From Akkermansiaceae bacterium (GTDB taxonomy: Bacteria > Verrucomicrobiota > Verrucomicrobiia > Verrucomicrobiales > Akkermansiaceae), in NCBI GenBank assembly GCA_013041925.1, contig JABDRB010000001.1:1-47749 (forward strand): a stretch of 47,749 bases of DNA, written 5' to 3'. Both the position numbers and the translations under genes were made by a program. Below, piece after piece: positions 34,373 to 43,748 of this stretch (position 1 is the stretch's first letter; each line of letters starts with the position of its first letter). The notes beneath the pieces are model-generated. The model made no database searches, was not told where the DNA came from, and was given only the letters and a program-made list of their open reading frames with translations.

Positions 34373-36256
34373 TCAACCATCAGCCGGCCCAGCAACCTGC
34401 TCACAAATCGCGCGCAGGTAGCGGTCGTCTGTCCCGCAGCACCCGCCGAGCACTTGGACGCCATAAGTCTGATTAAGTTGCGCCATCGCAGCCGTCCATT
34501 CTTCAAGACTTTCTTGAGCTGTTTCCTTGAGTTGCTCAAGCTCTGAATGGTCCTTGGATGAGGCATTGGCACAGATCCCGATCAAACGGCGTAGAGCGCG
34601 TGGATTCATCGTATCTGCAGGCACAAAAGTAGGGTGCGAGCAATTGACAAAATACCCCAATGGGGCGCCGTCCAAGCGAGAATCGAGCAGATCAATCGCG
34701 TCATCGAGCGGGGTACCATCGAGCACCTGCCCGTGACGGTTGATACAGAAACTGATGATGACGGGTAATCCGGTCGCGAGCATGGCACGGGCCATGCCCT
34801 CAGCCTCGGATACCGACGGGATTGTTTGAGCGATCAGGGCATCCAGCTTGGTCTCGGCGAGCTCATTGGCTTGCGTGGCATGAAATCGCTCGGCGGCATC
34901 GACAGTGAGGGCTTCGCTCGGTTGATAACAATCGTTTTGAGGCGCCATCAACCCCGCGACGTAAACCTGCGCATAGCCCGATTGCTCCTTAACCTGGTTG
35001 ATAAACTCCACGGCATCACGGTTAATCGTCGGCGGCACCTCGGCCGCAGCAACACGCTCCGAGTCGAGACGCCATGTCGGAGCGGCAATCAGAATCGGAA
35101 CCTGATACTCCTCCGCGATGGCGATGTATTCGGTAAAAATCCCCTTCACGATGTCAGATGCTTCTGGGTCATAAATCAAGGGTGCATTAAAAAGCGTCGG
35201 GTGAAGTTCGACTCCACCGATCCCTCTCAGGCGCTCACAGATCGCAGCTTCGGAGAGGATCAATGGCACACGCGCGAGGACGTCTTTCATCGGACTCATC
35301 GGGTTGAGGGTGGAATCGCCTGACTCCGCGCTTGCCGCATCAGCATCTCCCTCAGAACCTTCTTTGCTAATTTGATCGATAGAAGACTCGCGCATTCTCC
35401 TTTCTGCCATCAGTTCGGCCACCAGCTCAGAACCGTAAAGAAAAGCCTGCATCGCGAAGTAAACCCAGAAGAGAACCAGCACCAAGGTCAGAGCACTTCC
35501 ATAAAAACTGCCGACGTCTGTGTGTTGCAAAAATTGCGCCAGTCCAATCTTTAGACCCACTAACAGAACTGCGCTCACCGCTCCACCGAACAGAGCTTCA
35601 CGGAACCTCGGAGGTCGTGCTGGCAGCCACCGCATTGCTACCGCCGCAAGAAAAACCATCGCTCCAAACGACAACATCGGTGAAACCGCCGTCGCCATCC
35701 TTAGCAGCAAAGGTGAATCATTAAGAGAACTAACAATCACGCCCATCATCGTTTCAAAAATCACCGCACTGGCGATGAACACACCGAGAAGTAGCAGCAT
35801 AATCATCGCAGCCAAACGTCCGACAAGACCCGCGATAGCTGCCTTCCGACCTTTCTCCTTCGGCACCCCAAACACCTTCCCCAACGACTTTCTTAACTCG
35901 GCGATGACCTTGGTCGCGGCAAATAATAGAAGTAAACCACCAATGATCGGAGAAACCCCCGAGCCGACCCAGTGAATATCATTTTGCAAAATCTGTGCAA
36001 AGTATCCGCCCACGGTAGGACCCGCAACACGTCCCGCCTCGGACAACAGGATCCGTGTTGCCGTTTCCTCATCAACAAAGATCGAGGCAACGGATATCCC
36101 AACCAATAAAATGGGCACCAATGAAATGAGCGAATAAAACGCTAAGGCTGCCGCCTCATCCGCGTGTTTATGGCGCCACCACTTCTCGGCCGCCCTAGTC
36201 AGGCGGGCGGCCCATAGCTTCACGATATTCAGTGGCTTCATCCGTTGCAGATTCAT
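34373..36256 (-). CDS. YihY-family membrane protein fused to homocysteine S-methyltransferase domain
   Basis: A 627-residue fusion. Residues 1-285 form a YihY/UPF0761 (RNase BN-like) protein with several helices, starting with a basic segment and AFYSLISLVPILLVG, and ending FWVYFAMQAFLYGSELVAEL. A Ser/Asp/Glu-rich linker (286-319) leads to a homocysteine S-methyltransferase domain (about 323-627): LSEAAICERLRG...GGVELHPTLF, then zinc ligands Cys539 (NCSHP) and Cys606-Cys607 (GGCCGT). Members transfer methyl groups to homocysteine from S-methylmethionine or betaine, and YihY proteins have no settled function. The frame is continuous, so this is either a genuine fusion or a lost stop. Internal ATGs at 35299 and 35290 could start the methyltransferase alone, but no ribosome-binding site is evident. 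Confidence 0.85.
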   Translation of the reverse strand: MNLQRMKPLNIVKLWAARLTRAAEKWWRHKHADEAAALAFYSLISLVPILLVGISVASIFVDEETATRILLSEAGRVAGPTVGGYFAQILQNDIHWVGSGVSPIIGGLLLLFAATKVIAELRKSLGKVFGVPKEKGRKAAIAGLVGRLAAMIMLLLLGVFIASAVIFETMMGVIVSSLNDSPLLLRMATAVSPMLSFGAMVFLAAVAMRWLPARPPRFREALFGGAVSAVLLVGLKIGLAQFLQHTDVGSFYGSALTLVLVLFWVYFAMQAFLYGSELVAELMAERRMRESSIDQISKEGSEGDADAASAESGDSTLNPMSPMKDVLARVPLILSEAAICERLRGIGGVELHPTLFNAPLIYDPEASDIVKGIFTEYIAIAEEYQVPILIAAPTWRLDSERVAAAEVPPTINRDAVEFINQVKEQSGYAQVYVAGLMAPQNDCYQPSEALTVDAAERFHATQANELAETKLDALIAQTIPSVSEAEGMARAMLATGLPVIISFCINRHGQVLDGTPLDDAIDLLDSRLDGAPLGYFVNCSHPTFVPADTMNPRALRRLIGICANASSKDHSELEQLKETAQESLEEWTAAMAQLNQTYGVQVLGGCCGTDDRYLRAICEQVAGPADG

Positions 36257-36307
36257 ACTACGTCAAGTGACAGCGTATTGCGAGGCTGGATCACCAACGC
36301 TATCTCC

Positions 36308-37006
36308 CTATTTACCCTGGCCGTAATAAGCCGCTGCGCCGTGTTTGCGCTCGTGGTGTTTATTAAGGATGTGGCTGGGGATTCTTCTGGCATCGGGGTT
36401 GAGCTGCCAAGTCATCAAGGCCATCTTGGCACACATTTCCAGCGCGATGCTGTTATCGAGCGCATACTGCGGTGTCTTCCCCCAGGTAAATGGCGCGTGG
36501 TGCTTGAGGAGGATGGCAGGCATTTCCAGTGGGTTGAGCTCGAGCTCCCTCAACCTCTCTACGATACTCACTCCGGTGGCATGTTCATAGTCGCCGACCA
36601 CCTCCTCCGGCGTCAATGCTCGGGCAACGGGAACCTCTCCGAAAAAATGATCCGCATGGGTGGTGCCGAGACAGGGAAGACCGACGCCAGCTTGCGAAAA
36701 TGCCGTCGCACACGGGCTGTGGGTGTGCACCACAGCTCCGATCTCTGAAAAATTCCGATACAGCTCGAGATGAGTCTTGGTATCCGACGACGGTCGCAGG
36801 TCGCCATCGACCACATCCCCTGCCAAATTAACCACCACCAGATGATCCACTGTCAGCTCAGCGTAATCGACGCCACTGGGTTTGATCGCGACCAGCCCTG
36901 ACGCGCGGTCAATACCACTGACATTCCCCCAGGTCAGCGTCACCAGGCCTGAGCTCACGAGTGCCATGTTTGCATCGACGACTTGCTGTTTGAGCTCTTG
37001 GTTCAT
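36308..37006 (-). CDS. araD: L-ribulose-5-phosphate 4-epimerase
   Basis: Class II aldolase/epimerase converting L-ribulose 5-phosphate to D-xylulose 5-phosphate, the last step of L-arabinose-type degradation. Zinc ligands His94 and His96 (VVHTHS), the acidic Asp75 (SSDTKTH), and the histidine of LKHHAPFTWG fit the family; the 232-residue length is normal (E. coli AraD 231). The start ATG overlaps the stop of araB by four bases (ATGA), a sign of translational coupling. Confidence 0.95.
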   Translation of the reverse strand: MNQELKQQVVDANMALVSSGLVTLTWGNVSGIDRASGLVAIKPSGVDYAELTVDHLVVVNLAGDVVDGDLRPSSDTKTHLELYRNFSEIGAVVHTHSPCATAFSQAGVGLPCLGTTHADHFFGEVPVARALTPEEVVGDYEHATGVSIVERLRELELNPLEMPAILLKHHAPFTWGKTPQYALDNSIALEMCAKMALMTWQLNPDARRIPSHILNKHHERKHGAAAYYGQGK

Positions 37007-38682
37007 GATGTTCTTTGGTTTTCGCGGATGGCGATTAGATCTTTCATAACGTGATCGAGTGAGCCCGACCAGCCAGTCTTTCCAAACGCATCATGCAGTG
37101 TTTTATACAGTTCGTAAAGCTGCGCATACACCGATTGATTGGAAGGATCGGGTTGGTATATCGTCTCTGTGTATTCGACAACCACTTTCTGAAGCTTCGT
37201 GAGCGAGGCATACCCGGAAGCCACAGCACCAAAAATCGCCGCGCCCATTGCGCAGGTTTGTTCGGACCTCGATACCTTCATCGGCCTACCTAACACATCA
37301 GCATAAATCTGCATCATCGTAGCATTTTTTAGCGATAGCCCACCAGTGGTGACCACCTCATCAACACGAATGCCGTGCTCTTCCATGCGGTTGATAATCG
37401 TTAACGCACCATAGGCGGTTGCCTCGATGTAGGCACGGTAAATTTCATGGGCCTGCGTGTGCAGAGTCTGTCCTAACATAAGACCTGAAAGTCGGACGTC
37501 GGTCAACACCGTGCGGTTACCATTGTTCCAATCCAAGGCAAGTAGGCCGGACGCCCCAGGTAACTGGCATTTCATTTCCTCCTCCATGGCGGCAAACTTC
37601 TCGCTGACGTCCGCACCGTAACCTTCAGGAACTAAATGGTGCACCAACCAGAGAAAGAGGTCGCCGACAGCTGACTGCCCAGCTTCCACACCGACCTGGC
37701 CGGGCACGACGGACGAGAGCACCTGACCGCAGAGGCCGGGTACATCAGCCACGTCTGAATCGGCGACGGTGATATCGCAGGTTGACGTCCCAAGCACCTT
37801 GACCAGAGTGCCTTTTTTGACGCCGGCTCCGACCGCACCCATGTGGCAGTCGAACGCTCCCACGGCGATGGTGATACCTTCGGGAAGCCCGAGCTTTCCT
37901 GCCCACTCGGCACTGAGTGTGCCTGCTGCTGTGTCAGATGCGTCGGCCGTTTCATAGAGTCGCCTGCGGAGATCCGGCAGGGCGGGATCGAGACGTCCGA
38001 GGAACTCTTCATCTGGAAGGCCTCCCCAGGCGGCGTTATACATCGCCTTATGCCCAGCCGAACAAACCGACCGTGTAAGCGTCAGCGGGTTGGTGTTTCC
38101 TGCGAGAACCGCCGGTAACCAATCGCAATGCTCTACAAAGGAATACGCCGCATCGTACACGCCGGCATCAACATTCCTGATGTGGAGGATCTTTGCCCAC
38201 CACCATTCTGAAGAATAAACCCCACCGCATTTGGCGAGATATTCGGGTCGGACCTCCTTGGCTAGGTTCGTAATTTGCTCCGCTTCACGGTAGGAGGTGT
38301 GATCCTTCCATAACCAAACGTGTGCGTTGATATTGTCTTTAAACGCGTCCTGAAAAACGACGGGAACGCCATCGGAATCAACAGGAATCACGGTTGAGCC
38401 TGTGGTATCAATGCCGATCCCGACTATATCCTCAACACGAAATGCCGTATCAACCGCGTGTGCCTGCACGATCGCGCCACGGATGATACTCACACATCCA
38501 TCGAGGTAATCCTGCGGGTTCTGGCGGGCGACATTCGGGTCATTAGGATCGGTCAGTATTCCGTGGTCACCCGACGGATAAGGGAAAACGGTCGAGCCAA
38601 GCTCGCGACCATTTTCCAAGTCAATGATCAGCGATCGACACGAGTTCGTCCCGTAGTCGAGACCTAGGGCATAGTTCGGCAT
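37003..38682 (-). CDS. araB: L-ribulokinase
   Basis: FGGY-family kinase phosphorylating L-ribulose to L-ribulose 5-phosphate with ATP. Features include LGLDYGTNSCRSLIID (phosphate 1 motif), GIGIDTTGSTVIPVD, GAFDCHMGAVGAGV and GGLSLKNATMMQIYADVLGRP in the second domain. The 559-residue length matches AraB (about 560). The gene overlaps araD by four bases and lies 11 bp downstream of the alpha/beta hydrolase. No araA (isomerase), araC or arabinose transporter is present in the window, which is unusual for an ara pathway. Confidence 0.95.
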   Translation of the reverse strand: MPNYALGLDYGTNSCRSLIIDLENGRELGSTVFPYPSGDHGILTDPNDPNVARQNPQDYLDGCVSIIRGAIVQAHAVDTAFRVEDIVGIGIDTTGSTVIPVDSDGVPVVFQDAFKDNINAHVWLWKDHTSYREAEQITNLAKEVRPEYLAKCGGVYSSEWWWAKILHIRNVDAGVYDAAYSFVEHCDWLPAVLAGNTNPLTLTRSVCSAGHKAMYNAAWGGLPDEEFLGRLDPALPDLRRRLYETADASDTAAGTLSAEWAGKLGLPEGITIAVGAFDCHMGAVGAGVKKGTLVKVLGTSTCDITVADSDVADVPGLCGQVLSSVVPGQVGVEAGQSAVGDLFLWLVHHLVPEGYGADVSEKFAAMEEEMKCQLPGASGLLALDWNNGNRTVLTDVRLSGLMLGQTLHTQAHEIYRAYIEATAYGALTIINRMEEHGIRVDEVVTTGGLSLKNATMMQIYADVLGRPMKVSRSEQTCAMGAAIFGAVASGYASLTKLQKVVVEYTETIYQPDPSNQSVYAQLYELYKTLHDAFGKTGWSGSLDHVMKDLIAIRENQRTS

Positions 38683-38693
38683 CTTGATTGATT

Positions 38694-39506
38694 TTAGGAA
38701 TTTGCTTTCACAAAATCAATCACTCGCTGATTGAAGTCGTCGAGGTTTTCCCAGTGGAATGCGTGACCTGATTCTGGGTAAAGATGAATCATGCTGTTAG
38801 GCATTTCCGCGTGTATTTCTTCTGCCATCCATCGGGGAGTGAACGTATCACCTTCTCCGCCAATCACCAACGTGGGCGCGGTGATGGTTTTAAGTTGATC
38901 GAGGGTGTTGTGGTTGATACATGCAGCGGCTTGGCCGTGGAGTCCGTGGAGTGGTTGCGGATTCGGGTCTTCGGCCGCGGCCTGGCGGCCTTCCAGCAAC
39001 GAGGCATAAAACTCTGGGTCATCCCAGCTGCGTTTGTGAAAAATGAGGAGCTGGATCCACTCCATAAATGCCGTCGGCGCAAGGTGCGCCTTACATTGTT
39101 TCATATGTTCGAAAACGGATTTTGCATAATCGTCACACCTCGCCCAAGAACACATCAGCACCAGGCTTTTTACCTTTTGAGGGTGCCTCAGCACCAACTG
39201 CTGCGCGATGATGCTTCCCATGGAACATCCCACGATGTGTGCTTTTTCAATACCGAGACCGTCCATCAGATTGGCATAATCGTTCGCCATCATCGCGCTG
39301 GTGTAGTCGCCTGCTGGTTTATCGCTGAGTCCGACACCCCGATTATCAGGTGTGATACAATAAAACTGTGAACTCCACGCCTCGACATGAGCTTCCCATA
39401 CGTTACCCGGAGCAGTGATTCCCATGATACAGATGACAGGCTCGTTCGCACGATCACCCAGCACCTCATAGTGCATGTTAAATCCGTTTGTTGAATGAAT
39501 CAGCAT
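38694..39506 (-). CDS. Alpha/beta hydrolase
   Basis: A 270-residue alpha/beta hydrolase, cytoplasmic by lack of a signal peptide. The nucleophile elbow is GCSMGS with Ser95; acid and histidine sit in GGEGDTFTP and ESGHAFHWEN. The oxyanion region is IMGITAPGNVW. The start at ATG 39506 overlaps the stop of the upstream TIM-barrel gene by seven bases, so the longer frame to 39560 is not used. It resembles 3-oxoadipate enol-lactonase-type enzymes. In this sugar operon a lactone or ester hydrolysis is plausible but not shown. Confidence 0.82.
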   Translation of the reverse strand: MLIHSTNGFNMHYEVLGDRANEPVICIMGITAPGNVWEAHVEAWSSQFYCITPDNRGVGLSDKPAGDYTSAMMANDYANLMDGLGIEKAHIVGCSMGSIIAQQLVLRHPQKVKSLVLMCSWARCDDYAKSVFEHMKQCKAHLAPTAFMEWIQLLIFHKRSWDDPEFYASLLEGRQAAAEDPNPQPLHGLHGQAAACINHNTLDQLKTITAPTLVIGGEGDTFTPRWMAEEIHAEMPNSMIHLYPESGHAFHWENLDDFNQRVIDFVKANS

Positions 39507-40333
39507 TGTTTTTGATTGTAGTTCGTTGTGATCGACGGAATGAGCGTGTCCTTGATCCATTTTCCATCATGCAGGGTGACGCCATCGGGATCATCCACCG
39601 CTTGGGGGGCTTCGTCCTCACAAATGATCCAGCCATCATAATGCTGGTCGCTGAGCCACTGGGTGATGCCTTGAAAATCGACTTCTCCATCTCCCATCAG
39701 AGCGAACTCTGGCTTACCGTCCCAGTCCTTGTAGTGAACATGATTAATGAGATCAGCATACTGCTTCATCTTCGTCAGCGGGTCCATTTTGCCGTTGATG
39801 ATGTGACCGACGTCAGGCGTCCATCCGGTCACGGAGCTGTCCAAGCCATCGATGATCACGGAATAATCCTCCTCGGTGCGGTTAATTGAGCTTTCAGGTG
39901 AGTTCGGGTGGAAACTACACGGCACGCCGGCATCCACGGCGCGACGCGAAACCGTATTAACATTGGCGACAAGATTTTTGCGACGTTGTTCGAGGTTGTG
40001 TCGTCCGTTCGGCATCTGCACGGTGCAGAGTAGGGCACCTGGGAACCTCTTGAGCAGGTTGATCGTCTGCTCGGCCTGCTGGATCTCTTCCTCGGATTCC
40101 TCAGGGTTGTTCCAGTCTAAGACCAGGGCAATAGCCGCGAGATCAATCCCGTTTTCCTTGAGGCAATCACCAAGTCGATCAGGATTGGAGAGATCTCCCA
40201 TCCAAAAATGCATGGGTTCAATACCAGACATCCCGGCCTTGGCGGTCACCTCGATCATGTGGGCAAGTTGGTTGTCCCAATAGCCACCCGATTCCTTCAT
40301 GAACCAGGTGTAACATTCATTTCCAAATTTCAT
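39500..40333 (-). CDS. Xylose isomerase-like TIM-barrel protein (IolE/IolI-like)
   Basis: A 277-residue sugar isomerase/epimerase-like TIM barrel. Likely metal ligands and family signals are GIEPMHFW near the N-terminus, CSFHPNSPE, TPDVGHII, HVHYKDWDG and ICEDEAP near the end. It is the second of three adjacent TIM barrels and overlaps its upstream neighbour by four bases, so it belongs to one translationally coupled unit. It resembles IolE-type dehydratases and IolI isomerases; the substrate is unknown. Confidence 0.82.
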   Translation of the reverse strand: MKFGNECYTWFMKESGGYWDNQLAHMIEVTAKAGMSGIEPMHFWMGDLSNPDRLGDCLKENGIDLAAIALVLDWNNPEESEEEIQQAEQTINLLKRFPGALLCTVQMPNGRHNLEQRRKNLVANVNTVSRRAVDAGVPCSFHPNSPESSINRTEEDYSVIIDGLDSSVTGWTPDVGHIINGKMDPLTKMKQYADLINHVHYKDWDGKPEFALMGDGEVDFQGITQWLSDQHYDGWIICEDEAPQAVDDPDGVTLHDGKWIKDTLIPSITTNYNQKQC

Positions 40334-41187
40334 TGTTTCCTGGTTGTCTGTTTTTCAATCATCGCCTTGGTAAAGGCATAGCCGTCGCGGCAAATGTCCA
40401 TGCGTGGATTATACTCACGCCATACATTAATCGCGTTGGCAAATTCCACATCGTCTCTCGAAAATGCCTCTATGTAATACCAGCCATCGTAACCGGTATC
40501 AGCAATCGAACTGAACACCTCGTCCCAAGCAATATGACCTGATCCGGGCGTGCCCCGATCGTTTTCGCTGATGTGCACGTGTGTCATCACTGCGGCGATA
40601 TCCGCCACGGCACCAGCGAAGGATTTCTCCTCAATGTTGGCGTGGTGCGAGTCAAACATGCCGCGCAGGTTCGGGTGATCAACCAGATCGACCAGTTTCC
40701 TGAGCTGCGCCATCGTGTTACAAAGATAGCACTCAAAACGATTGAGCGCCTCAGGAGTCAGCGTGATGCCGGCGGTGGCCGCATACTCGGCCGCTTCACG
40801 TAGCACATCGGCGCTCCGTTGGTATTCGTCCTCCTGAGGTGCGTTGCGTGAAAAAGTTGCAAAGGCGGAGTGGAAGGGCCCACAGATATTTTGACCTCCT
40901 GCCGCATGCATATGATCGACGGCCAACTTGATCTGATCCAGACCTGCCTGCCGGACGGATGAGTCCGTAGATATCGGGTTCTGGTCAGGGCCGAGGCCGA
41001 GGCAACCATTCACTTCCATATCAATCGATCGTAAAAAATTGCCGAGATCAACATATCCCGGCCGATCATCTTCGGCGAGAAAAACTTCAATCCCGTCGTA
41101 ACCGATCTCCTTCAATTCCCCGATATCTGCGTAGTGCGCATCCGTGATGTGGGTCGACCACAAATGCATGTTCATACCAATTTTCAT
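40330..41187 (-). CDS. D-tagatose/L-ribulose 3-epimerase-like TIM-barrel protein
   Basis: A 285-residue TIM barrel that looks like ketose 3-epimerases (D-tagatose 3-epimerase/D-psicose 3-epimerase family): PEALNRFECYLCNTMAQ, GMFDSHHANIEE, THVHISENDRGTPGSGH and YIEAF supply the metal-binding glutamate, aspartate, histidine and second glutamate. Such enzymes interconvert ketoses at C3, for example L-xylulose and L-ribulose. That would give AraB its substrate without an arabinose isomerase, an inference from context. The stop overlaps the next gene by four bases. Confidence 0.85.
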   Translation of the reverse strand: MKIGMNMHLWSTHITDAHYADIGELKEIGYDGIEVFLAEDDRPGYVDLGNFLRSIDMEVNGCLGLGPDQNPISTDSSVRQAGLDQIKLAVDHMHAAGGQNICGPFHSAFATFSRNAPQEDEYQRSADVLREAAEYAATAGITLTPEALNRFECYLCNTMAQLRKLVDLVDHPNLRGMFDSHHANIEEKSFAGAVADIAAVMTHVHISENDRGTPGSGHIAWDEVFSSIADTGYDGWYYIEAFSRDDVEFANAINVWREYNPRMDICRDGYAFTKAMIEKQTTRKQ

Positions 41188-41211
41188 AATGTGTGATTGT
41201 TGTCTTTGAGT

Positions 41212-42231
41212 TTAACCATGGGCGATATTTACATCCTGCATAACGCTCAAAATCGTATTCCAGGTCTCCTGTTTTTCAAGGTCTTCGTTAGGAAACATAC
41301 ACCCGTCCCAGCATAGGTGTTTAATCTCCGGTCGTGGATTCCCTCGATCGTCTAGTAGCCAGTAGCCAGCACACCTCACGATGTCGAGTCGGCCATTCGG
41401 GTCGTCCGCCTTGCAGTGACGCCCAGTTTTGTCATGAGCGCCAGTGCCATGCACGGATCCGTCATTCTGCGCGACATGAAAATCATAGGTCCACGGGCGA
41501 AGCTGGTCGGTCATCGTTTGATATGCCGCCCAGAATTCATCCTCGCAGTATGGGGCGCTCAGTAGTGCATGCTGCTCGGCATTATACCCAAGTAGGTAAA
41601 GATAGGTGTGGGCAAGATCCGCCTGAAATCCTAAGCGGTCGGGCATACCAACCGCTTCGAGCAGGTCGAGCATATCCTTCCACGAGTGCATGCCCGCCCA
41701 GCAGATTTCGCCTTCGGCTACGAGGACCTCATCGTAATCCTCGGCGACACGGGCACTTTCCTTAAAGGTCTCGGCGATGAGCTTGGTTCCGGCAACGGGG
41801 TCCTTCGACCACTCTGCGACACCGGCCGCGGAATCAATCCGGATCGACCCGTATTCTCGCACACCATGTTCGCGTAGGATTTTGGTGTAGCGGCAGGCTT
41901 TTTCAACAGCGAGAACAAATCGTGTCCGCGCAGCGGCATCACCCATGGAGCTACCGCCGACGGTGCCCTCCCAGATCGGTGCCACAACGCTACCAATTTT
42001 CAACCCGATGCCAGCAATCTGGTCCGCAAGGCGTTTCACCTCATCCTCACCAGCATCAATGTCGAGATGCGGTTGGAAAAGGAACATGTCCACCCCGTCA
42101 AAAGTTTGGCCCCCCACATCGCTGGCTCGCGTCAGTTCCAACATTCTGTCCAGGCTGATCGGGGGCTCCGATGTCCCATCTTCCTTACCCACCAGTCCGG
42201 GCCACATCGCGTTATGTAATTTCCATGCCAT
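41212..42231 (-). CDS. Sugar isomerase/epimerase-like TIM-barrel protein
   Basis: A 339-residue TIM barrel of the xylose isomerase-like superfamily, first gene of the sugar operon. Start at ATG 42231 ([15 protein letters not shown]); a TTG start at 42243 would add four residues. Candidate metal ligands lie in [33 protein letters not shown] and LCWDGCMF. It is clearly longer than the two other barrels and differs in sequence, so the trio is not a simple duplication. It may be the isomerase feeding the route; that is inference. Confidence 0.82.
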   Translation of the reverse strand: MAWKLHNAMWPGLVGKEDGTSEPPISLDRMLELTRASDVGGQTFDGVDMFLFQPHLDIDAGEDEVKRLADQIAGIGLKIGSVVAPIWEGTVGGSSMGDAAARTRFVLAVEKACRYTKILREHGVREYGSIRIDSAAGVAEWSKDPVAGTKLIAETFKESARVAEDYDEVLVAEGEICWAGMHSWKDMLDLLEAVGMPDRLGFQADLAHTYLYLLGYNAEQHALLSAPYCEDEFWAAYQTMTDQLRPWTYDFHVAQNDGSVHGTGAHDKTGRHCKADDPNGRLDIVRCAGYWLLDDRGNPRPEIKHLCWDGCMFPNEDLEKQETWNTILSVMQDVNIAHG

Positions 42232-42264
42232 AATTGCTGACAAATCTAGGAGTCAACGCAGATT

Positions 42265-42276
42265 TATTCTAGAATA
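42265..42276. promoter_or_regulatory. 12-bp perfect palindrome before the sugar operon
   Basis: TATTCTAGAATA, perfectly symmetrical, 34 bp upstream of the ATG of the first TIM-barrel gene in an AT-rich stretch (42244-42310) that is the likely promoter. A repressor or activator site is plausible. No regulator gene is adjacent. Confidence 0.35.
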
Positions 42277-42312
42277 TCTTACTTTATTTTTTGTATAAAA
42301 TCGGCGCATTCC

Positions 42313-42380
42313 AAAATTTCACCCTCTCGCGCCCCGCCGGTAAAAACACCCGCCGCGTAACATGGAGCAACGGGAGGGTG
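42313..42380 (-). terminator. Possible terminator after oadB
   Basis: On the minus strand CACCCTC (42380-42374) pairs with GAGGGTG (42326-42320), enclosing a 47-nt GC-rich loop, followed by AAATTTTGG. The long loop and short T-run make it weak, but it lies between the oad operon and the sugar operon. Confidence 0.4.
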
Positions 42381-42410
42381 ATGGTAAAAACGTGCGTTGT
42401 AGGTGGATGA

Positions 42411-43748
42411 TTACCCTCCACCCGTAAGTGCTAGCAGGACGCCGGCAGCCACAGCCGAGCCGATCACGCCGGCTACGTTTGGCCCCATTGCGTGCATCAG
42501 CAGGTAATTATGGGAATTAGCTTCTAGGCCGACCTTGTTTGAGACTCGGGCAGCCATCGGTACCGCCGAGACACCGGCTGATCCGATGAGCGGATTGATT
42601 TTCCCCCCATCCGTCTTAGCTAACTTGTTCATTAACTTGGCCATGAGAACACCTGAGGCTGTGCCGATGCTGAAGGCGATGAGGCCGAGGACGATGATAC
42701 CAAGCGTTTCGGTTGAAAGAAACTTGTCCGCCTGGAGCTTGGATCCGACGGCGAGCCCGAGCATGATGGTGACAATATTGATCAGCTCGTTGGCGGCGGT
42801 CTTGGATAAGCGATCCACTACGCCGCACTCTTTAAACAGATTACCAAGCATCAACATACCCACAAGTGGCGTTGCGGAGGGCAACAACAGGGCACAGAGT
42901 AACAACACCGAGAGCGGAAAAACTATCTTCTCAATTTGCCGAACTGGACGCAGCTGCTTCATTTCGATCTCACGCTCCGCCTTGGTGGTCAGCAGGCGCA
43001 TGATGGGCGGCTGGATAATCGGAACCAATGCCATATACGAGTAGGCTGCCACAGCAATGGCACCTAATAAATCAGGTGCCAGCTTACCGGCGAGAAAAAT
43101 GGCGGTCGGTCCGTCAGCTCCACCGATGATGCCAATGGCACTCGCATCCTGAATGGAAAAATTAATGCTGTCGAATGTATCGGTGAGCCAAAGGGCGCCA
43201 ATCAGAGTGGTGAAGATCCCGAACTGGGCCGCCGCGCCGAGCAGCGCGGTCTTGGGGTTGGCGAGGAGCGGACCAAAGTCGGTCATGGCACCCACTCCGA
43301 GGAAAATCAGGAGAGGAAAAATTGGCACGTCCCCAATCCCAGAGGAATAGAAGGCATAGAGGAAGCCACCGGGCTCGGCGATGCCCGCGTTCGGGATGTT
43401 GGCGAGGATGCCACCGAAGCCAATCGGGATCAGCAGCAGCGGCTCAAACTTCTTGGCGATACCGAGGTAAATGAGAAGAAGGCCCACCAAGATCATGACC
43501 AACTTAAGAATACCGTGCTGGCCGGGTGTCTCGACGCCGTCCGCATCGACAACGGGCTGGCCACGTTCGATAAAACCTTTCAGGCCAGTGCTCTGCCATA
43601 AACTTTCCACCTTCGATTTTTCCTCCACAGCCGTCTCAGCAGAAAGCTCAGACGCAAACAGGTCCATCGGCATCAGCACAAAAGCCAGGGCCGCAAGACT
43701 CAGGCAAGCCAACCATTTCATCCTCATCGTGTATCGGTATTTATGCAT
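42411..43748 (-). CDS. oadB: Na+-translocating decarboxylase beta subunit (OadB-like)
   Basis: Membrane subunit that couples decarboxylation of biotin-bound carboxylate to sodium export. The core is unmistakable: [32 protein letters not shown] and the [18 protein letters not shown] segment near the end. The 445-residue protein has about 75 extra N-terminal residues, including a basic start and a hydrophobic stretch that looks like a signal or added helix ([19 protein letters not shown]). The start overlaps the oadA stop by one base (TAATG), so translation is coupled. ATGs at 43727 and 43721 are alternatives. Confidence 0.92.
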   Translation of the reverse strand: MHKYRYTMRMKWLACLSLAALAFVLMPMDLFASELSAETAVEEKSKVESLWQSTGLKGFIERGQPVVDADGVETPGQHGILKLVMILVGLLLIYLGIAKKFEPLLLIPIGFGGILANIPNAGIAEPGGFLYAFYSSGIGDVPIFPLLIFLGVGAMTDFGPLLANPKTALLGAAAQFGIFTTLIGALWLTDTFDSINFSIQDASAIGIIGGADGPTAIFLAGKLAPDLLGAIAVAAYSYMALVPIIQPPIMRLLTTKAEREIEMKQLRPVRQIEKIVFPLSVLLLCALLLPSATPLVGMLMLGNLFKECGVVDRLSKTAANELINIVTIMLGLAVGSKLQADKFLSTETLGIIVLGLIAFSIGTASGVLMAKLMNKLAKTDGGKINPLIGSAGVSAVPMAARVSNKVGLEANSHNYLLMHAMGPNVAGVIGSAVAAGVLLALTGGG

